NCBI GenBank assembly: GCA_910574915.1
Contig: CAJTCR010000038.1
Location: forward strand, 1 to 51,183
Reading direction: 5' to 3'
Source: Eubacteriaceae bacterium
GTDB lineage: Bacteria; Bacillota; Clostridia; Lachnospirales; Lachnospiraceae
DNA length: 51,183 bases
Part shown: positions 39,478 to 47,524 of the stretch, piece by piece
Numbering within the stretch: the stretch's first letter is position 1
How the letters are laid out: each line of letters opens with the position of its first letter
Notes under the pieces: model-generated
The model's database searches: none
Seen by the model: the letters and a program-made list of their open reading frames with translations, nothing else
What the model was told of the DNA's origin: nothing
Program-made: the position numbers and the translations under genes

Positions 39478-39543
39478 AATAACGAAAACGTTATTAATAC
39501 GGCTTTCTATAAGTTAATAGTATTTGTCGTATAAATTATACGA
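39478..39543. promoter_or_regulatory. Two palindromes between the XRE gene and the zinc-ribbon gene
   Basis: AATAACG-AAAA-CGTTATT (39478-39495) and a perfect TCGTATAA-A-TTATACGA (39527-39543) lie in the divergent gap. A TATAAT for the rightward gene is at 39577-39582. The second palindrome is the better operator candidate for the XRE protein encoded at 39613. Confidence 0.55.
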
Positions 39544-39612
39544 TAATCCACATTAAATTTCAATAAAAATTCAAATTATAATGAGAACCAAAGTGTTTAG
39601 GGAGGCGATAGA

Positions 39613-39927
39613 ATGATTGATATTCTTGAACGAATAGAGAAATTACAGGAATCACGCGGCTGGACGGAATACCAGTTGGCATTAAGGGCTGAAATCCCTC
39701 AGTCTACAATTTCTTCCTGGCGCCGAAAGAAAATGTTGCCATCGCTTTTGTCTTTGGAAAAAATATGTAATGCTTTTGATATGACAATGGCACAATTTCT
39801 TGCAGAAGACAGCGCAATGGCAGAAATCACCCCTGACCAGCGAAAACTGCTGGACAGGTGGGAACTGCTTTCTGCCGTACAGAAAAAGGCGTTTCTGGAA
39901 TTGATGGAATCCGTAAACTGCCGTTAA
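39613..39927 (+). CDS. XRE-family helix-turn-helix regulator
   Basis: A 104-aa protein. The HTH lies in residues 1-65 (LQESRGWTEYQLALRAEIPQ, then STISSWRRKKMLPSLLSLEKI) with a C-terminal helix DQRKLLDRWELLSAVQKKAF. The body is of the Cro/CI/SinR type. RBS GGGAGG. Divergent from the 749-aa protein gene; convergent with the 89-aa gene, stops five bases apart. Confidence 0.9.
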   Translation: MIDILERIEKLQESRGWTEYQLALRAEIPQSTISSWRRKKMLPSLLSLEKICNAFDMTMAQFLAEDSAMAEITPDQRKLLDRWELLSAVQKKAFLELMESVNCR

Positions 39928-39932
39928 AGCTG

Positions 39933-40202
39933 CTAACGCAGCATTTTTTCACGGTCTTCTGCTCCTTGTAAGTATGCAAGCTGTACCAGGCATTCTTGAA
40001 ATTCGCTGTTTGACACGAACAGCTCCCTGTTCAGCATCAGGTATTCATCACCCATGTTTCGCATAGCTGATTCTGCCCTGCCCATAAGCTCCATCATTTG
40101 TGTATAAAGATTCTTGCAGTGTTCATTTTTTCCTAATGCATGAGTAAGAAACGTATCTGCGTACTTTAAATTAAAGTATTCTTCCATAAATATTTTGTCC
40201 AT
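39933..40202 (-). CDS. Hypothetical protein, DUF6809-like size class
   Basis: An 89-aa, acidic, all-helical protein (EYFNLKYADTFL, then LYTQMMELMGRAESAMR). No domain named with confidence. Similar small helical proteins often accompany XRE genes in Lachnospiraceae elements. The start follows GGAGG. Upstream lies a GGATGAAA inverted repeat and a promoter with the element's TTAAAATATATATTAA signature. Confidence 0.7.
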   Translation of the reverse strand: MDKIFMEEYFNLKYADTFLTHALGKNEHCKNLYTQMMELMGRAESAMRNMGDEYLMLNRELFVSNSEFQECLVQLAYLQGAEDREKMLR

Positions 40203-40228
40203 TTCAATCCTCCATATAATTATATTCT

Positions 40229-40262
40229 AAGGATGAAAAGAAGTATTTTGCCTTTCATCCTT
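40229..40262. promoter_or_regulatory. GGATGAAA inverted repeat upstream of the 89-aa gene
   Basis: Perfect 10-bp arms AAGGATGAAA (40229-40238) and TTTCATCCTT (40253-40262), spacer 14. Same arm core as at 34215-34245, and a half-site GGATGAA precedes the XRE gene at 40974. In the rightward direction the second arm is followed by TTTTT, so it could also terminate rightward transcription. Confidence 0.55.
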
Positions 40263-40324
40263 TTTCTGCGACCAGTGTATGTCACGATTTTTAGATTAAG
40301 CGGCTTTCTAACTGGCGGCATAGA

Positions 40325-40353
40325 CTTATACTAATAATTAATATATATTTTAA
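40325..40353 (-). promoter_or_regulatory. Leftward promoter of the 89-aa gene
   Basis: Minus strand TTAAAA (40353-40348), 17-bp spacer, TATAAG (40330-40325). The first 16 bases, TTAAAATATATATTAA, are identical to those at 47484-47469. Confidence 0.65.
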
Positions 40354-40632
40354 TTATATCTTAGGAAGATTTAATATTTTTTGCGATCATACGCTATGTT
40401 GCTGAGAAAAATTATAAAAACATTCTTTAGGTTTTTAATATACAAAATTTTGAATGAAAAGAATGAAAATATTAAGAGGGTCTTTAAAAATAACAAGGAG
40501 TTTTACTGGCTAGAAAGTGAATTGGCATATACAGGCATAAAACGTATGCTGTTTTGTGCCTGTATACGAATGTTTCAGTTTGGAGAGTATGACCTTGACA
40601 GCATAAAAGGAATTTATGTTATAAATTTTCCG

Positions 40633-40974
40633 CTAAGTATGCGGGATACATTTTTCTTGAAGAACAGAAAGATTTCTAATCTGCTGTAATGCATAATCTT
40701 GAAATTCTGGACGCAAAGCTTTAAATATATTCAAGGCTTCTTCAAATTTTCCGGTTTCTTCTAATGTTTCGACAAACATTTCGCCTTCTCCCGTTTGCAG
40801 CCATTGCTCGTTTACTTTGTAAAGCTCACACATATGGCGCAGGAGCAGGTCTTTTGGTTGGACACGCCCATATTCTATATTGCTTATTACGTCACGACTA
40901 ACGCCTAGTTTTTCGCCAAATTCTTTTTGAGAAAGATGGAGTGCTTCGCGGACATCTTTTACTCTGACAGACAC
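40633..40974 (-). CDS. XRE/CI-like repressor of the element
   Basis: A 113-aa repressor-type protein. The HTH in residues 1-60 reads VREALHLSQKEFGEKLGVSR, then DVISNIEYGRVQP. The C-terminal helices contain WLQTGEGEMF and a dimerisation-like segment. No peptidase domain is present, so SOS cleavage is unlikely. GTG start after AAGGAGG. It diverges from the gene at 41127 across a mirrored operator-promoter, the layout of a lysogeny-type switch. Confidence 0.9.
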   Translation of the reverse strand: MSVRVKDVREALHLSQKEFGEKLGVSRDVISNIEYGRVQPKDLLLRHMCELYKVNEQWLQTGEGEMFVETLEETGKFEEALNIFKALRPEFQDYALQQIRNLSVLQEKCIPHT

Positions 40975-41006
40975 GGGTTTTCCTCCTTCATCCTTAAGAT
41001 TATTTT

Positions 41007-41088
41007 ATATTACAATACAAGATACACGTTGTCAACACAAAAATGATTCACGGGAAGTGTTGACAACTCTTTCTCGCTATGCTATATT
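41007..41088. promoter_or_regulatory. Mirrored divergent promoters with shared operators
   Basis: GTTGTCAACAC (41028-41038) and its exact complement GTGTTGACAAC (41057-41067) each contain a consensus -35. Leftward: TTGACA 41035-41030, 17-bp spacer, TAATAT 41012-41007, towards the XRE repressor. Rightward: TTGACA 41060-41065, 17-bp spacer, TATATT 41083-41088, towards 41127. A dimeric repressor binding both 11-mers would close both promoters. Confidence 0.85.
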
Positions 41089-41126
41089 GTGTTGCAAACA
41101 CACAAAGGAAATGGAGGGGTGTGGTT

Positions 41127-41318
41127 ATGACGCGTGATAATGAAATGGCAAAAAAAGTAGCAGAATTAAATACTCTTTTTTTGATGTTAAATGAAAAAGG
41201 GCAGGATAACGCTCTTAATATTTTACGGGCGCTGGAATTTGCACAGTCTGTTATGAGTGAACCAGACCGTATGCTTTCTCAGCAAGCTGTCAGCCAGAAT
41301 AGAAAAAGAAATGTGTAA
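41127..41318 (+). CDS. Small helical protein, first gene right of the switch
   Basis: A 63-aa protein (MAKKVAELNTLFLMLNEKGQ, then DNALNILRALEFA), helical, with no known domain; its size and place recall antirepressors or accessory regulators. The frame is open to 41079, but the -10 box at 41083-41088 lies inside that stretch, so ATG 41127 after GGAGGGG is the start. Confidence 0.7.
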   Translation: MTRDNEMAKKVAELNTLFLMLNEKGQDNALNILRALEFAQSVMSEPDRMLSQQAVSQNRKRNV

Positions 41319-41362
41319 TACATAAACTGACAAATGCGACTGTAAGGAAAGGAAGGTGCAAC

Positions 41363-42031
41363 ATGTATCAAATGTATGAGATAGAAACTCAAAACGAAGG
41401 ATTTGACTGGCATATGTACGCAAAAAGTTATGATGATGCCCATGAAATGGTTCTTTCCTTCAATGCGCATATAACAAAGGAGTGTAGAGATTTCGCAAGC
41501 GCGATCCGTTATCCGTCCATAGCCCCGGCATTGAAATCAAGCATTGAAAGTATCAGTGAAAAAGAAGCAATTGAAAGATTTTTTGCAAGATTTACCAGTC
41601 CGTTTCTTAAAAAGACAGGGAAACAGGGAGGGTACGCCTTAGATTACAGGCAGTGCAGTTTCAGAAAGAAGGCACAAATGCCATATTGTATGATGCTCAG
41701 CTATTTAGATACGGTTCTGGATCATGACTTTTTTGATTCGTATGAAGTAAATCATGTATTTGCTGAGGGCAGCAGGATTGCTTTGCCGGGACATAACGTA
41801 CCTGGTGAAGTATCTTTTGGAATGGACAAAAGGTATGAATATGGAAATGAGGCTTTGCTGGCAGTTGCAAAAAAGGGGCTGGGTTTTCCAATAGAATACA
41901 ATGGAGAAAGCGATTGTGGTAAAGAAGATGTTTTTACATTGTCTTTCAGCAATGCGGCACAGTTTTGCCAGTTCTTAAATTACCTACCTTTTGTGAATAT
42001 TTACAGTGTTTTATGCAGGCAGGGAGTATGA
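41363..42031 (+). CDS. Hypothetical protein of the integrative element
   Basis: A 222-aa soluble protein with mixed helix and strand. FARFTSPFLKKTGKQGGYAL and PGHNVPGEVSFGMDKRYEYG are its most distinctive parts. No family recognised, no signal or membrane helix. RBS AAGGAAGG. Second gene of the rightward unit controlled by the mirrored switch. Confidence 0.65.
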   Translation: MYQMYEIETQNEGFDWHMYAKSYDDAHEMVLSFNAHITKECRDFASAIRYPSIAPALKSSIESISEKEAIERFFARFTSPFLKKTGKQGGYALDYRQCSFRKKAQMPYCMMLSYLDTVLDHDFFDSYEVNHVFAEGSRIALPGHNVPGEVSFGMDKRYEYGNEALLAVAKKGLGFPIEYNGESDCGKEDVFTLSFSNAAQFCQFLNYLPFVNIYSVLCRQGV

Positions 42032-42072
42032 AGCGTGGCTAGAAAATACAGGATAAACGGGGAGGCTCAGAG

Positions 42073-42255
42073 ATGTGGATATTGTTTGTCGTTGGTATAA
42101 TGGTAATATTTCTTTTATGGTGTAAACTGCCAGTAACAGGTAAAGCGTTGGCGGCAATGTTTTTGCTATTGGCAACGCCCTTTACAGAATATATGTCTTT
42201 TGCATTGCTCGTTATTTTGCTGATCTTAAATTCTATATTTGGGAAATATTTCTAA
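42073..42255 (+). CDS. Small two-helix membrane protein
   Basis: A 60-aa very hydrophobic protein with two membrane helices (about 2-18, 25-56). RBS GGGGAGG. No family known. It is last in the rightward unit; size and hydrophobicity would allow a holin-like or regulatory role, but nothing shows one. Confidence 0.6.
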   Translation: MWILFVVGIMVIFLLWCKLPVTGKALAAMFLLLATPFTEYMSFALLVILLILNSIFGKYF

Positions 42256-42966
42256 TCATAAAAAAGTGGAAGATTATCGACATATTTTGCGATTTACCGC
42301 GCTTTAATGCACATATAATTGCTATTAATAATCTATCAGAAGCTTGATTTTGGATATCAGCGGAATAGTAAAAATGGGAAAAGAAAACTGCCCCGTAGAG
42401 GCAGGTATAAGTGTGCAGTGAAGCACAAAAATCTTATAGAATTTTAGATGCGGCTATAGGAGAAAGGTTCGCATTAATGTGGAAGGCATGAAAAGATGCT
42501 TTTATAGGCACTCCTTGAAGAAATGGGTGCAAATATGAATGGATGCCAATAGACTGGCGCCATAGGGAAGCAAAACGAGAATAAAAAATTGGAAAGGTGG
42601 AGGTAAGAAGGGAATTTGTAAATGTATGACTGAAATAGTCCAAGAGAATATGGCTTGATGCTAGAATAAGAATGAAATGCAGGTATAGGTAGTACAGAAA
42701 ACGATATAAAAGAGGCGGTGAACAGGGCAGTACAGAAAACGAAATAAAAAAGGCAGGTGAATAAGGTAGTATTAGGAAACGAAATAAAAAGTTCGGATAA
42801 AAGAAGAGGTTTGATAAAAAGGCATAAAAACTGTGTCTTTATGCCTTTTGTATAATATTAAGGTGCAAGAATGGTGATGATGATATGAATAATTATTTTT
42901 TTCATAGATTTGTACTCCTTTGATTTTTTATGTAATTAGCTTTTGGAAAATTATGTTCAGGCGTCG
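42256..42966. other. Non-coding gap with three imperfect ~38-bp repeats
   Basis: No supported gene in 710 bp. At 42688-42795 three direct repeats of about 38 bp share AGTACAGAAAACGAAATAAA, then AGGCGGTGAA. Earlier sequence is purine-rich on the plus strand. A terminator hairpin at 42816-42849 closes the region. It may be a long untranslated tail or a small-RNA region. Confidence 0.5.
42816..42849. terminator. Two-way terminator between convergent units
   Basis: AAAAAGGCATAAA pairs with TTTATGCCTTTT, with an A run on the left and T run on the right, so it works in both directions between the gene ending at 42255 and the one ending at 42967. Confidence 0.8.
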
Positions 42967-43878
42967 TTATGCAGCAGGGAGTAGCTTATGCTCTTGTCTG
43001 CTGTAATAATACACGTTGTTTGTCAATATTTCTTCACAAGACAATACAGAGTGGTTTATTTTTGTGACGATTTCTTTCAGGTTGTTCGCCTGGCATTGAT
43101 CGAAGCTTTCGGCAGGAATGGCAATGGTTTCATGCACAGAACTCGGAAGGATATAGAAATCAGAGCCAAATTGCTGTGAAAGTGTGTCTTGTACTTGTGG
43201 GAACAGGACACATACAGAACCGTATAGATTCAATTTGTTTGTAATTACATACATAGAAGGAAAGTGTTTTGAGTCATGCGTGCCTTCTGGCAAATGCTGC
43301 CCTTCTGAATAGCTGGCAACAAGGTTTTCTATGCTGCTTATGGTATGTCCAAGAAGTGAGGCGGTATTATTCCATGCGTGTGAAAACAGTTCTTGCTCAG
43401 GTATGTCACACATTTCTATGTGTCGGTTGTAAAGAAGAGCCGTTGCATGTTGCCCGTTCTCTCTGTCGATCAGAAGGTAAGGCAGCAGGGAAAGGCTTAG
43501 TGTGCTTATGTCCTTATGAGGGATAGTTTTAAGGAGTTCTTTGTTTTTCGCTGTGCTTACCATTTTGAATACAACACGGCTCAGTATTACATCCTTGTCC
43601 AGCGTCCATTTTGCAGTAAAATCCTGGCAGGCTTCCTGACGGTATGCCCTTAGGATGTCCTCTGCAATGGCATTGATGTCATTCGGGCAATGGCATAATT
43701 CAAAATAGCTTTCCGTAGGGAAACATGGGGATGTATTGTGTACTTGGTCAAAAATGATAACAGACTGGTGGATAACGCTGTTATTTTTGAGAATTGGCAG
43801 GCACTTTACGATATAGCTGTTGCCCAGCTTTCTTTGTATTGTTTCGGTCAGTGCATTTAAAAATTCTTGGTAATTCAT
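42967..43878 (-). CDS. DUF5688 family protein
   Basis: A 303-aa soluble protein typical of Lachnospiraceae mobile elements: an N-terminal MNYQEFLNALTETIQRKLG, a central SLLPYLLIDRENGQHATALLY, and a C-terminal LYGSVCVLFPQVQDTLSQQF. The DUF5688 assignment is from memory of these motifs. Function unknown. ATG 43878 follows AAGGAG. Most distal gene of the leftward recombination operon. Confidence 0.75.
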   Translation of the reverse strand: MNYQEFLNALTETIQRKLGNSYIVKCLPILKNNSVIHQSVIIFDQVHNTSPCFPTESYFELCHCPNDINAIAEDILRAYRQEACQDFTAKWTLDKDVILSRVVFKMVSTAKNKELLKTIPHKDISTLSLSLLPYLLIDRENGQHATALLYNRHIEMCDIPEQELFSHAWNNTASLLGHTISSIENLVASYSEGQHLPEGTHDSKHFPSMYVITNKLNLYGSVCVLFPQVQDTLSQQFGSDFYILPSSVHETIAIPAESFDQCQANNLKEIVTKINHSVLSCEEILTNNVYYYSRQEHKLLPAA

Positions 43879-43949
43879 AGGTTCTGTCTCCTTTTCTTCA
43901 TCTGGCAGACGCCAGGCTGGCATCTTTCCGGCGCCTGCTGAATCTTATG

Positions 43950-44195
43950 TTATGCAGTTTTTTGGATTGCGAGGAACTCTTTTTCTGAGATGATTTTGAC
44001 ACCAAAAGACTGTGCCTTTGCCAGTTTGTTTCCGGCTTTTGTGCCGCAGATCAGGCAATCCGTATTCTGGCTGATGCTGTTTTTCGGGATGCCGCCCAGC
44101 TCCCTGATCCTGTCATGTGCCTGATTTCTTGTAAAATAGTTCAGTTTTCCGGTAACGACAACGGTTTTCCCTTCTAAACTTCCTGTTTTTCTCAT
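43950..44195 (-). CDS. BRCT-domain protein
   Basis: An 81-aa stand-alone BRCT domain of the DNA ligase type. GKTVVVTGKLNYFTRNQAHD, the GG of LGGIPKNSISQNTDCLICG, and FGVKIISEKEFLAI match the family. In NAD-dependent ligase the domain binds DNA; alone, it may help recruit recombination proteins. ATG 44195 follows AAAGGAGG. It lies directly after the Rad52-like gene in the same operon. Confidence 0.88.
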   Translation of the reverse strand: MRKTGSLEGKTVVVTGKLNYFTRNQAHDRIRELGGIPKNSISQNTDCLICGTKAGNKLAKAQSFGVKIISEKEFLAIQKTA

Positions 44196-44214
44196 GCTGT
44201 GAAGCCTCCTTTCG

Positions 44215-44940
44215 TTATGCAGCGCTTCCTGCTGATTTGGTTTTGCCAAGTGCCTTCATGACTCTGTTGTACAATTCCTCTGTCATATGCTGCGGCTTGT
44301 CAAAACCGTACCTGTTTTTTACCGTATCCATGTCGACACCTGTGCGCTGCAGCTCTGACTGGAACGAATGCACCTGTTGCTCGGTAATGCCTTCCTGTAC
44401 CTGTGAGTGTTGGTTTTGTTTGCCTTTAGCATAAAATTCATATACGTTTTTCCCGTTTTGAGAATCATTGACGATCATAAGCATAGAGATTTCGCGGTGA
44501 TCGTTATAAGCAATGGTGGATACGGAAAAACGGTCATAGCAGTATGGTTTTCCGTCTTTCTTCTGGATTTGCGTGTCTTTTGCGGGTACCCAGATAAACG
44601 GCGCGCTGTATAATTCACGCCCAATACCCCAGTTAAAGCACGCCCGCTTAAAGCTGTCAGATGCCTGCGATTTTTCTTTTTCATAGTTTCCAACGGTACC
44701 GACGTCCTGCTTTGCGACCCAGCAGCCGTTTTCCTTGTCATAGACTTCTACGGTGCAGTACAGGTTTCCGTCCATGCATTGGTGGCTGCGCTTCCAGCCG
44801 AACAAGCCGAAGGTTTCATCCAAAATTCGTTGATCCACCCTTGCGTCTTTGTAAAGCAGCAGGATGACGCCTTTTTCGCTTACAGACGATGCCCTGCATT
44901 CAATTTCATCTGCACGTAGCAGACGTATTTTTTTCTCCAT
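44215..44940 (-). CDS. Rad52/22-like single-strand annealing protein
   Basis: A 241-aa protein. The N-terminal ~160 residues match the Rad52/Rad22 annealing core: a beta-sheet region with LLYKDARVDQRILDETFG and GTVGNYEKEKSQASDSFKRA, followed by CFNWGIGRELY, the most conserved block. The C-terminal tail is variable. Such annealases pair complementary single strands in phage and ICE recombination, as RecT or Red-beta do. The YqaJ nuclease is encoded just upstream in the same operon. RBS AAAGGAAG. Confidence 0.88.
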   Translation of the reverse strand: MEKKIRLLRADEIECRASSVSEKGVILLLYKDARVDQRILDETFGLFGWKRSHQCMDGNLYCTVEVYDKENGCWVAKQDVGTVGNYEKEKSQASDSFKRACFNWGIGRELYSAPFIWVPAKDTQIQKKDGKPYCYDRFSVSTIAYNDHREISMLMIVNDSQNGKNVYEFYAKGKQNQHSQVQEGITEQQVHSFQSELQRTGVDMDTVKNRYGFDKPQHMTEELYNRVMKALGKTKSAGSAA

Positions 44941-44995
44941 GAAAAGCCACTTCCTTTCTTTTTGATTTCCTGCCTGTGCCTGGAATATTGCTTGT

Positions 44996-45925
44996 TTATG
45001 CTGCCTTCACCTGGAAGCGCCTGGAACTGGATGCTTTTGTATAATTCTGATATAGTTCGGGCTGTTCTTCTTTGATGCGTTTTGCATCCAGCCGTACCGA
45101 AGATACGTTTCCCCATGTGATTTGGTATTTGCTGCTTGCCGCTTTTTCATGGTCTTTCATAAACAGCTTGACTTCCTGTTCGATCTGGTTTTGCTCCTTC
45201 TCCAGTTTTTTGATTGTGGTAAGAATATCTTCTCTGCGTTTTAATTTGTCGTCAAATCCTACGAGTTCTAACGGCGCTTTAATTTTGGCTGTATGGAAGT
45301 AACGCGCCAGGACTTCATCGCATATTTTGGAGCCATCAGGTTTCGGAAGGATGCCAGGTATAACATGTCCATTCCAGAAATTCTTTTCTACCTCGATCAG
45401 CCCCGCGATTAGCGCATCATCCCAGGTGAGCTTTCGATAAGTAAATTCCCGCCCAAGAATCACGGCGGCGAGATACCATGTCCGTTTGCTGGTTACCGAC
45501 ATATAATGATAACATTGCATGACGTAATGGAGCGGGATGTTCCCGTCTTTCCACTTGTCAGCATTGTATGCACTTGTTGTTTTGCATTCCAGCCCTGCAT
45601 CCTCGCCGATGACAAGGCGATCCACATCTGCGATCATAAATGGGTGTTCTACGCTGCGGTACATATAGTTGGAACGCCTTACCTTTAAACCGGTCGCTTC
45701 CGTAAACCGCTTTGCCACATAATCCTCCAGATCATGCCCGATGCGCGTGGCTTCACTGGAAGTTTCTTCTGCTTCATCCGATGTCTTATCATAAAATACC
45801 TTCATCTGGTTTTTGTATGGGTCCAGTCCGCATATGGCGCCCGCGTCTGAGCCGCCAATCCCTGTTTTTCTAAGCCGCAGCCATTCGGCAGTTTCCATTC
45901 CGGCTGTTGGTGTTTTTTCCATCAT
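44996..45925 (-). CDS. YqaJ-family viral recombinase/exonuclease
   Basis: A 309-aa lambda-exonuclease-like enzyme that would chew one strand from double-strand ends for the annealase. RKTGIGGSDAGAICGLDPYK is at about residues 19-38. Glu67 lies in GHDLEDYVA, Asp100 in ADVDR, and the E113-x-K115 pair in LECKTTS; together these are the PD-(D/E)XK active site. The C-terminal ~60 residues are a coiled coil. ATG 45925 (or 45922) follows GAGG. The frame is open into the RadC-like gene but without start support. Confidence 0.9.
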   Translation of the reverse strand: MMEKTPTAGMETAEWLRLRKTGIGGSDAGAICGLDPYKNQMKVFYDKTSDEAEETSSEATRIGHDLEDYVAKRFTEATGLKVRRSNYMYRSVEHPFMIADVDRLVIGEDAGLECKTTSAYNADKWKDGNIPLHYVMQCYHYMSVTSKRTWYLAAVILGREFTYRKLTWDDALIAGLIEVEKNFWNGHVIPGILPKPDGSKICDEVLARYFHTAKIKAPLELVGFDDKLKRREDILTTIKKLEKEQNQIEQEVKLFMKDHEKAASSKYQITWGNVSSVRLDAKRIKEEQPELYQNYTKASSSRRFQVKAA

Positions 45926-45948
45926 GCTGGTTTCCTCTCTTTCTGCAT

Positions 45949-46443
45949 TTAGAAACTGCATACTTTGTTTCTGCGAAAACTGTAATAGCGTCCGTTTCCG
46001 ATAATGATGTGGTCTATCAGGAGGATTTCGAGAAGCTCTCCCGCTTTGCGGATTTTTTCTGTCGCTTCCTGGTCGTCCCTGCCTGGTGCAGGGTCGCCTC
46101 CTGGATGGTTGTGGAAACAAAAGATAGCGTTTGCATTGCTTAAGATTGCGTGCTTAAATAAGCTGCGTATGTCTATATGGCAGCAGTTTAACCCGCCGAC
46201 TGCAACAATTTCAATTGCAAGCGGCTCCATGCGGCAGCTTACACTCATAACTGCCATAACTTCTCTGTCTGCCTTTGCAAAAATTTGTTTTATCATGTCT
46301 GCTACGGTTTGCGTATCCCGTAATTTTTCTTCCCCATACAGGTATTCGCTTATACGTGTCATCTGCAATTTTACTATGCTGACGCGTTTTCCCGTACAGG
46401 GATTAGAAAATAGTCTGTAAATGTTTTCTTTCAAATCGTGCAT
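45949..46443 (-). CDS. RadC-like JAB/MPN-domain protein
   Basis: A 164-aa protein with the JAMM metal site HNHPGGDPAPGRDD (His111, His113, Asp124). Chromosomal RadC proteins are ~220 aa with an N-terminal helix-hairpin-helix, absent here. The short form is typical of mobile elements. Its role in the cell is not settled, despite the DNA-repair label. RBS GGAGGAAA. Between the DUF932 and YqaJ genes in the leftward operon. Confidence 0.9.
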   Translation of the reverse strand: MHDLKENIYRLFSNPCTGKRVSIVKLQMTRISEYLYGEEKLRDTQTVADMIKQIFAKADREVMAVMSVSCRMEPLAIEIVAVGGLNCCHIDIRSLFKHAILSNANAIFCFHNHPGGDPAPGRDDQEATEKIRKAGELLEILLIDHIIIGNGRYYSFRRNKVCSF

Positions 46444-46491
46444 ATATTTTTCCTCCGCTCCCCGTTTTCGGATTGTTTTTATCGTGGCAGG

Positions 46492-47424
46492 TCAAGCAGT
46501 TTTTACAAGCTGGTAAGCACGGTCAATCAACGGGTTGCCGTCCACGGTGCGGTTGAACAGGTTTTCGTTATAATTTGCCGTCTTGCGCAGCGGGCTGCTG
46601 TGGGTGGCAAAATCCGACACGGCGTTGATAAAGCGGTAGGCGTTCTTGCCGGTATCCTGTAAATCTGGCGCATTGTAATAGCGCTGTTCCATGTCCCTAC
46701 GAAGTCTTAAGGTATTCCTGCCTTGTGCTGGTGTAGGGGTTTCCTCCATCGGTAAAAGGATTTCAATGTATTCTTTTACCTGCCGGTCGGAAAGTGTGAT
46801 TTTTCTTAATGATTTAAACTCTTTGCCAAGCTGTTCCATATAGTCCTCAGCCCGCAGGAGCGTATCTGACGCTTCCTGTACCTTGCCTTTAATATTCCCT
46901 GTATGGATCATGCTCCAGCTCCGCTTGGCAGTTTGCAGCGCAAGGTTAAGGGTGTTATTGCATACAACCCGTATTGGTGTTATCGCAACCCTGACAGCGC
47001 CGGAGCCGTCATGCGTATTGCTGAATACAAGGTATGGGCAGATGCGTTCGCCCGCAATCCGATATTCCTTTGGAAGCCTTGCCAGCAGCCATACTTTTTT
47101 CCCGTCCTGTAAGGAGCCTGCGGTTTCATAGCGCACGCCTTTTCCAAGTAGCGCATCCGTAAAGGCAAATGCCTCTTCGTTTTGTATGACTTTGTAACGG
47201 TCAGTCACGACTCCGAGCACCCTGCCGTCTGTATCCCGGACATTCGCCTTATAGCCAGGAATTTGAATCCTCCCTTCGGTATAGATTTCTTTCTGTAGCA
47301 CTTTCCATCCCAGCCCGGCAAGCCATAAGGCATCCTCTGACGTCGGCGCATCATCTACTTGTACGCCCAGTCCGTGCCACGGTTTTTCACGTGTATAAAA
47401 CATCGTTTCCACATTTGCTGCCAT
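46492..47424 (-). CDS. DUF932 (phage/plasmid-like) protein
   Basis: A 310-aa protein of the DUF932/TIGR03299 family: ETMFYTREKPWHGLG at the N-terminus, GVVTDRYKVIQNEEAFAF near 70-87, and SNTHDGSGAVRVAITPIRVV, then CNNTLNLAL near 140-170. Widespread on phages and plasmids and often near recombination genes; its biochemistry is unknown. ATG 47424 follows AAGGAGG. It heads the leftward recombination operon, under the promoter at 47456-47484. Confidence 0.9.
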   Translation of the reverse strand: MAANVETMFYTREKPWHGLGVQVDDAPTSEDALWLAGLGWKVLQKEIYTEGRIQIPGYKANVRDTDGRVLGVVTDRYKVIQNEEAFAFTDALLGKGVRYETAGSLQDGKKVWLLARLPKEYRIAGERICPYLVFSNTHDGSGAVRVAITPIRVVCNNTLNLALQTAKRSWSMIHTGNIKGKVQEASDTLLRAEDYMEQLGKEFKSLRKITLSDRQVKEYIEILLPMEETPTPAQGRNTLRLRRDMEQRYYNAPDLQDTGKNAYRFINAVSDFATHSSPLRKTANYNENLFNRTVDGNPLIDRAYQLVKTA

Positions 47425-47455
47425 TTTTGAATCCTCCTTTTTGTGTTGGTTTTTA

Positions 47456-47484
47456 TTAGTACAGAGGATTAATATATATTTTAA
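47456..47484 (-). promoter_or_regulatory. Leftward promoter of the recombination operon
   Basis: Minus strand TTAAAA (47484-47479), 17-bp spacer, TACTAA (47461-47456). It begins with TTAAAATATATATTAA, the signature shared with the promoters at 40325-40353 and 34251-34280. It lies 31 bp before the DUF932 start. Confidence 0.6.
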
Positions 47485-47524
47485 ATGCCTGCGAAACCAT
47501 TTTTTGTAAATTTTCAAATGATTT

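Noticed and set aside
40381..40689. Open frame of 102 codons on the plus strand
   Set aside because: Starts at TTG with no ribosome binding site, overlaps the end of the XRE repressor gene on the other strand by 57 bp, and matches nothing. A short AT-rich chance frame is more likely, though not excluded.
45926..46120. Upstream extension of the YqaJ gene
   Set aside because: It lies inside the RadC-like gene in another frame and is Arg/Pro-rich; the ribosome site favours 45925.
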